From Leisingera sp. ANG-M1 (GTDB lineage Bacteria; Pseudomonadota; Alphaproteobacteria; Rhodobacterales; Rhodobacteraceae), in assembly GCF_000813745.1 (NCBI RefSeq), contig NZ_JWLC01000014.1:1-64000 (forward strand): 64,000 nucleotides of DNA. Reading direction: 5' to 3'. Of the stretch, positions 62,189 through 64,000 are shown piece after piece. A program made the position numbers and the translations under genes. Positions within the stretch are counted from its first letter, which is position 1; every line of letters starts with the position of its first letter. The notes under the pieces are model-generated. The model saw only the letters and a program-made list of their open reading frames with translations. It was not told the DNA's origin and did not search any database.

Positions 62189-64000
62189 TCAATGCGCTGT
62201 GGCGCTGGCCCCGTCTTTGGATCCCTTCAGCGCCGCCTTGGCGGCCGCAGCCTCCTCGGCCTCCTCATCCCATTCGATGGGGTCCGGCTGCGACACCAGC
62301 GCGTGCTTCAGGACTTCAGACACGTGAGAAACCGGGATGATTTCCAGCCCCTCTTTCACGTTGTCCGGGATATCCGGCAGGTCCTTCTCATTCTCCTGCG
62401 GGATCAGCACCGTCTTGATGCCGCCGCGCAGTGCCGCCAGCAGCTTTTCCTTCAGGCCGCCGATCGCCAGCGCATTACCGCGCAGGGTAACCTCGCCGGT
62501 CATCGCGATGTCCTTGCGAACCGGGATCTGGGTCAGCACTGACACAATGGAGGTAACCATCGCGAGGCCAGCCGAAGGACCGTCCTTGGGTGTCGCCCCC
62601 TCCGGCACGTGCACGTGGATATCCCAGTTGTCGAACCGCGGCGGCTTGATGCCCAGCTTCGGCGAGACAGAGCGCACATAAGAAGACGCCGCTTCAATCG
62701 ACTCCTTCATCACGTCGCCCAGCTTGCCGGTGGTCTTCATCCGGCCCTTGCCCGGAAGGCGCAGCGCCTCAATCGACAGCAGCTCGCCGCCAACCGAGGT
62801 ATAAGCCAGCCCGGTCACAACACCGACCTGATCCTCTTTCTCGGCCAAGCCAAAGCGGAACTTCGGCACGCCCAGGAAGTCGTCGAGGTTCTCCGGCGTG
62901 ACGGTCACGCTTTCGGCCTCTTTCTTGACGATCTTGGTCAGCGACTTGCGCGCGACCTTGGCGATTTCGCGCTCCAGGTTCCGCACCCCCGCCTCGCGGG
63001 TGTAGGTGCGGATCATCTCGGTCACCGCGTCCTCGGTCAGCTCGAACTCCTTGGCCTTCAGACCATGGTTCTTCACCTGCTTGGAGATCAGGTGCTGCTT
63101 GGCGATCTCGCGCTTTTCGTCCTCGGTGTAGCCCGAAAGCGGAATGATCTCCATCCGGTCCAAGAGAGGCCCGGGCATGTTGTAGCTGTTCGAGGTGGTC
63201 AGGAACATCACGTTCGAGAGGTCGTATTCGACTTCCAGGTAGTGATCCATAAAGGTGTTGTTCTGTTCCGGATCCAGCACCTCCAGCATCGCCGAGGCCG
63301 GGTCGCCGCGGAAATCCTGGCCCATCTTGTCGATCTCATCGAGCAGGATCAGCGGATTGGTGGTCTTGGCCTTCTTCAGCGCCTGGATGATCTTGCCGGG
63401 CATCGAGCCGATATAGGTGCGGCGGTGGCCGCGGATCTCGGATTCGTCGCGCACGCCGCCCAGCGAAATGCGGATGAACTCGCGCCCGGTCGCTTTCGCA
63501 ACCGATTTACCCAGCGAGGTCTTACCCACGCCCGGAGGACCAACGAGGCACAGGATCGGCCCCTTCAGCTTGGCCGAGCGCTGCTGCACCGCCAGGTATT
63601 CGACGATCCGTTCCTTGACCTTCTCCAGGCCATAGTGATCCGCATCCAGAATCTCCTGCGCCTTGTTCAGGTCTTTCTTGACGCGGGACTTGTTGCCCCA
63701 CGGGATCGACAGCATCCAGTCGAGGTAGTTGCGCACGACGGTGGCTTCCGCCGACATCGGCGACATGTTCTTGAGCTTCTTCAGCTCCGCATCCGCCTTT
63801 TCGCGCGCTTCTTTCGACAGTTTGGTTGCGGCGATCTTCTCTTCCAGCTCGGCGATTTCGCCTGCGCCTTCCTCGCCGTCGCCCAGCTCCTTCTGAATGG
63901 CCTTCATCTGCTCATTCAGATAGTACTCGCGCTGGGTCTTCTCCATCTGGGATTTGACGCGGGTCTTGATCTTCTTCTCGACCTGCAGGACCGACATTTC
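62189..64000 (-). CDS. lon: ATP-dependent protease Lon, 5' end outside window
   Basis: About 603 C-terminal residues of an expected 800 are visible and the frame is open to the right edge. The end of the N-terminal coiled-coil region ([25 protein letters not shown]) is followed by the AAA+ module with Walker A GPPGVGKT and Walker [12 protein letters not shown]. The protease domain has catalytic Ser in [10 protein letters not shown] and Lys in [11 protein letters not shown]. It degrades misfolded and specific regulatory proteins in the cytoplasm. The C-terminus has an Ala/Glu-rich extension ([20 protein letters not shown]). Confidence 0.97.
   Translation of the reverse strand, partial: EMSVLQVEKKIKTRVKSQMEKTQREYYLNEQMKAIQKELGDGEEGAGEIAELEEKIAATKLSKEAREKADAELKKLKNMSPMSAEATVVRNYLDWMLSIPWGNKSRVKKDLNKAQEILDADHYGLEKVKERIVEYLAVQQRSAKLKGPILCLVGPPGVGKTSLGKSVAKATGREFIRISLGGVRDESEIRGHRRTYIGSMPGKIIQALKKAKTTNPLILLDEIDKMGQDFRGDPASAMLEVLDPEQNNTFMDHYLEVEYDLSNVMFLTTSNSYNMPGPLLDRMEIIPLSGYTEDEKREIAKQHLISKQVKNHGLKAKEFELTEDAVTEMIRTYTREAGVRNLEREIAKVARKSLTKIVKKEAESVTVTPENLDDFLGVPKFRFGLAEKEDQVGVVTGLAYTSVGGELLSIEALRLPGKGRMKTTGKLGDVMKESIEAASSYVRSVSPKLGIKPPRFDNWDIHVHVPEGATPKDGPSAGLAMVTSIVSVLTQIPVRKDIAMTGEVTLRGNALAIGGLKEKLLAALRGGIKTVLIPQENEKDLPDIPDNVKEGLEIIPVSHVSEVLKHALVSQPDPIEWDEEAEEAAAAKAALKGSKDGASATAH

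Overview
The window reads as chromosomal DNA of a marine alphaproteobacterium of the Roseobacter group (Rhodobacteraceae, close to Leisingera/Phaeobacter/Ruegeria). This is inferred from the gene set: a TakP-type TRAP transporter, a C4-pathway hemA with an FNR-type box, bpt, a Hint-domain RTX protein, and the amiC/mrcA/prfB neighbourhood. The GC-rich, strongly third-position-biased genes from about 15.7 kb onward point the same way. No computation or database search was possible, so family names rest on visible motifs.

Region 1 (1-15.6 kb) is accessory. It opens with a Mu-like transposition module: a DDE transposase, a MuB-like ATPase and a winged-helix-like protein. A 642-residue RTX calcium-binding protein with an internally duplicated module and a strong terminator follows. 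Then comes a patchwork of small, lower-GC genes: an SDR oxidoreductase, several small secreted proteins or lipoproteins, a class III cyclase fused to an alpha/beta hydrolase, and a two-gene unit of unknown function. Between them lie an IS66 fossil and at least eight diverged copies of one dispersed repeat. The region closes with a 56-bp tandem repeat and two 19-bp palindromes in front of a DUF2852 gene.

Region 2 (15.7-53.9 kb) is mostly core. It holds bpt plus a glyoxalase-fold gene; a TRAP transporter divergent from a Cache-type sensor kinase and NarL-type regulator, followed by a GAF-LuxR regulator; an MltB-like transglycosylase; a Tat-exported metallo-beta-lactamase-fold protein; and a glycosyltransferase-like gene paired with a 2-oxoglutarate dioxygenase. 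ilvBN lies behind a peptide-leader attenuator that can be read directly. Next come prfB, a Hint/RTX protein, mrcA, a phosphodiesterase, amiC, an aminotransferase, an M48 protease with TPRs overlapping a DsbA-like thioredoxin, ispG, a RodZ-like protein, hemA and an M20 dipeptidase.

Region 3 (54-64 kb) is tRNA-rich and has been remodelled. Three identical tRNA-Asp genes stand beside a decayed tRNA-Val 3' fragment. An intact tRNA-Val lies 2.8 kb further on. Between the two are a globin-coupled chemotaxis receptor and the remains of a tyrosine recombinase, which is the geometry of a small island integrated at a tRNA 3' end. The region continues with a histidine phosphatase, a second tRNA-Val, an HU-like protein with a Lys/Ala-rich extension, a divergent Lrp/leucine dehydrogenase pair, and lon, which runs off the window. 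Two copies of a multi-hairpin element (about 143 and 165 bp) that I do not recognise flank this region at 54.2 and 62.0 kb.
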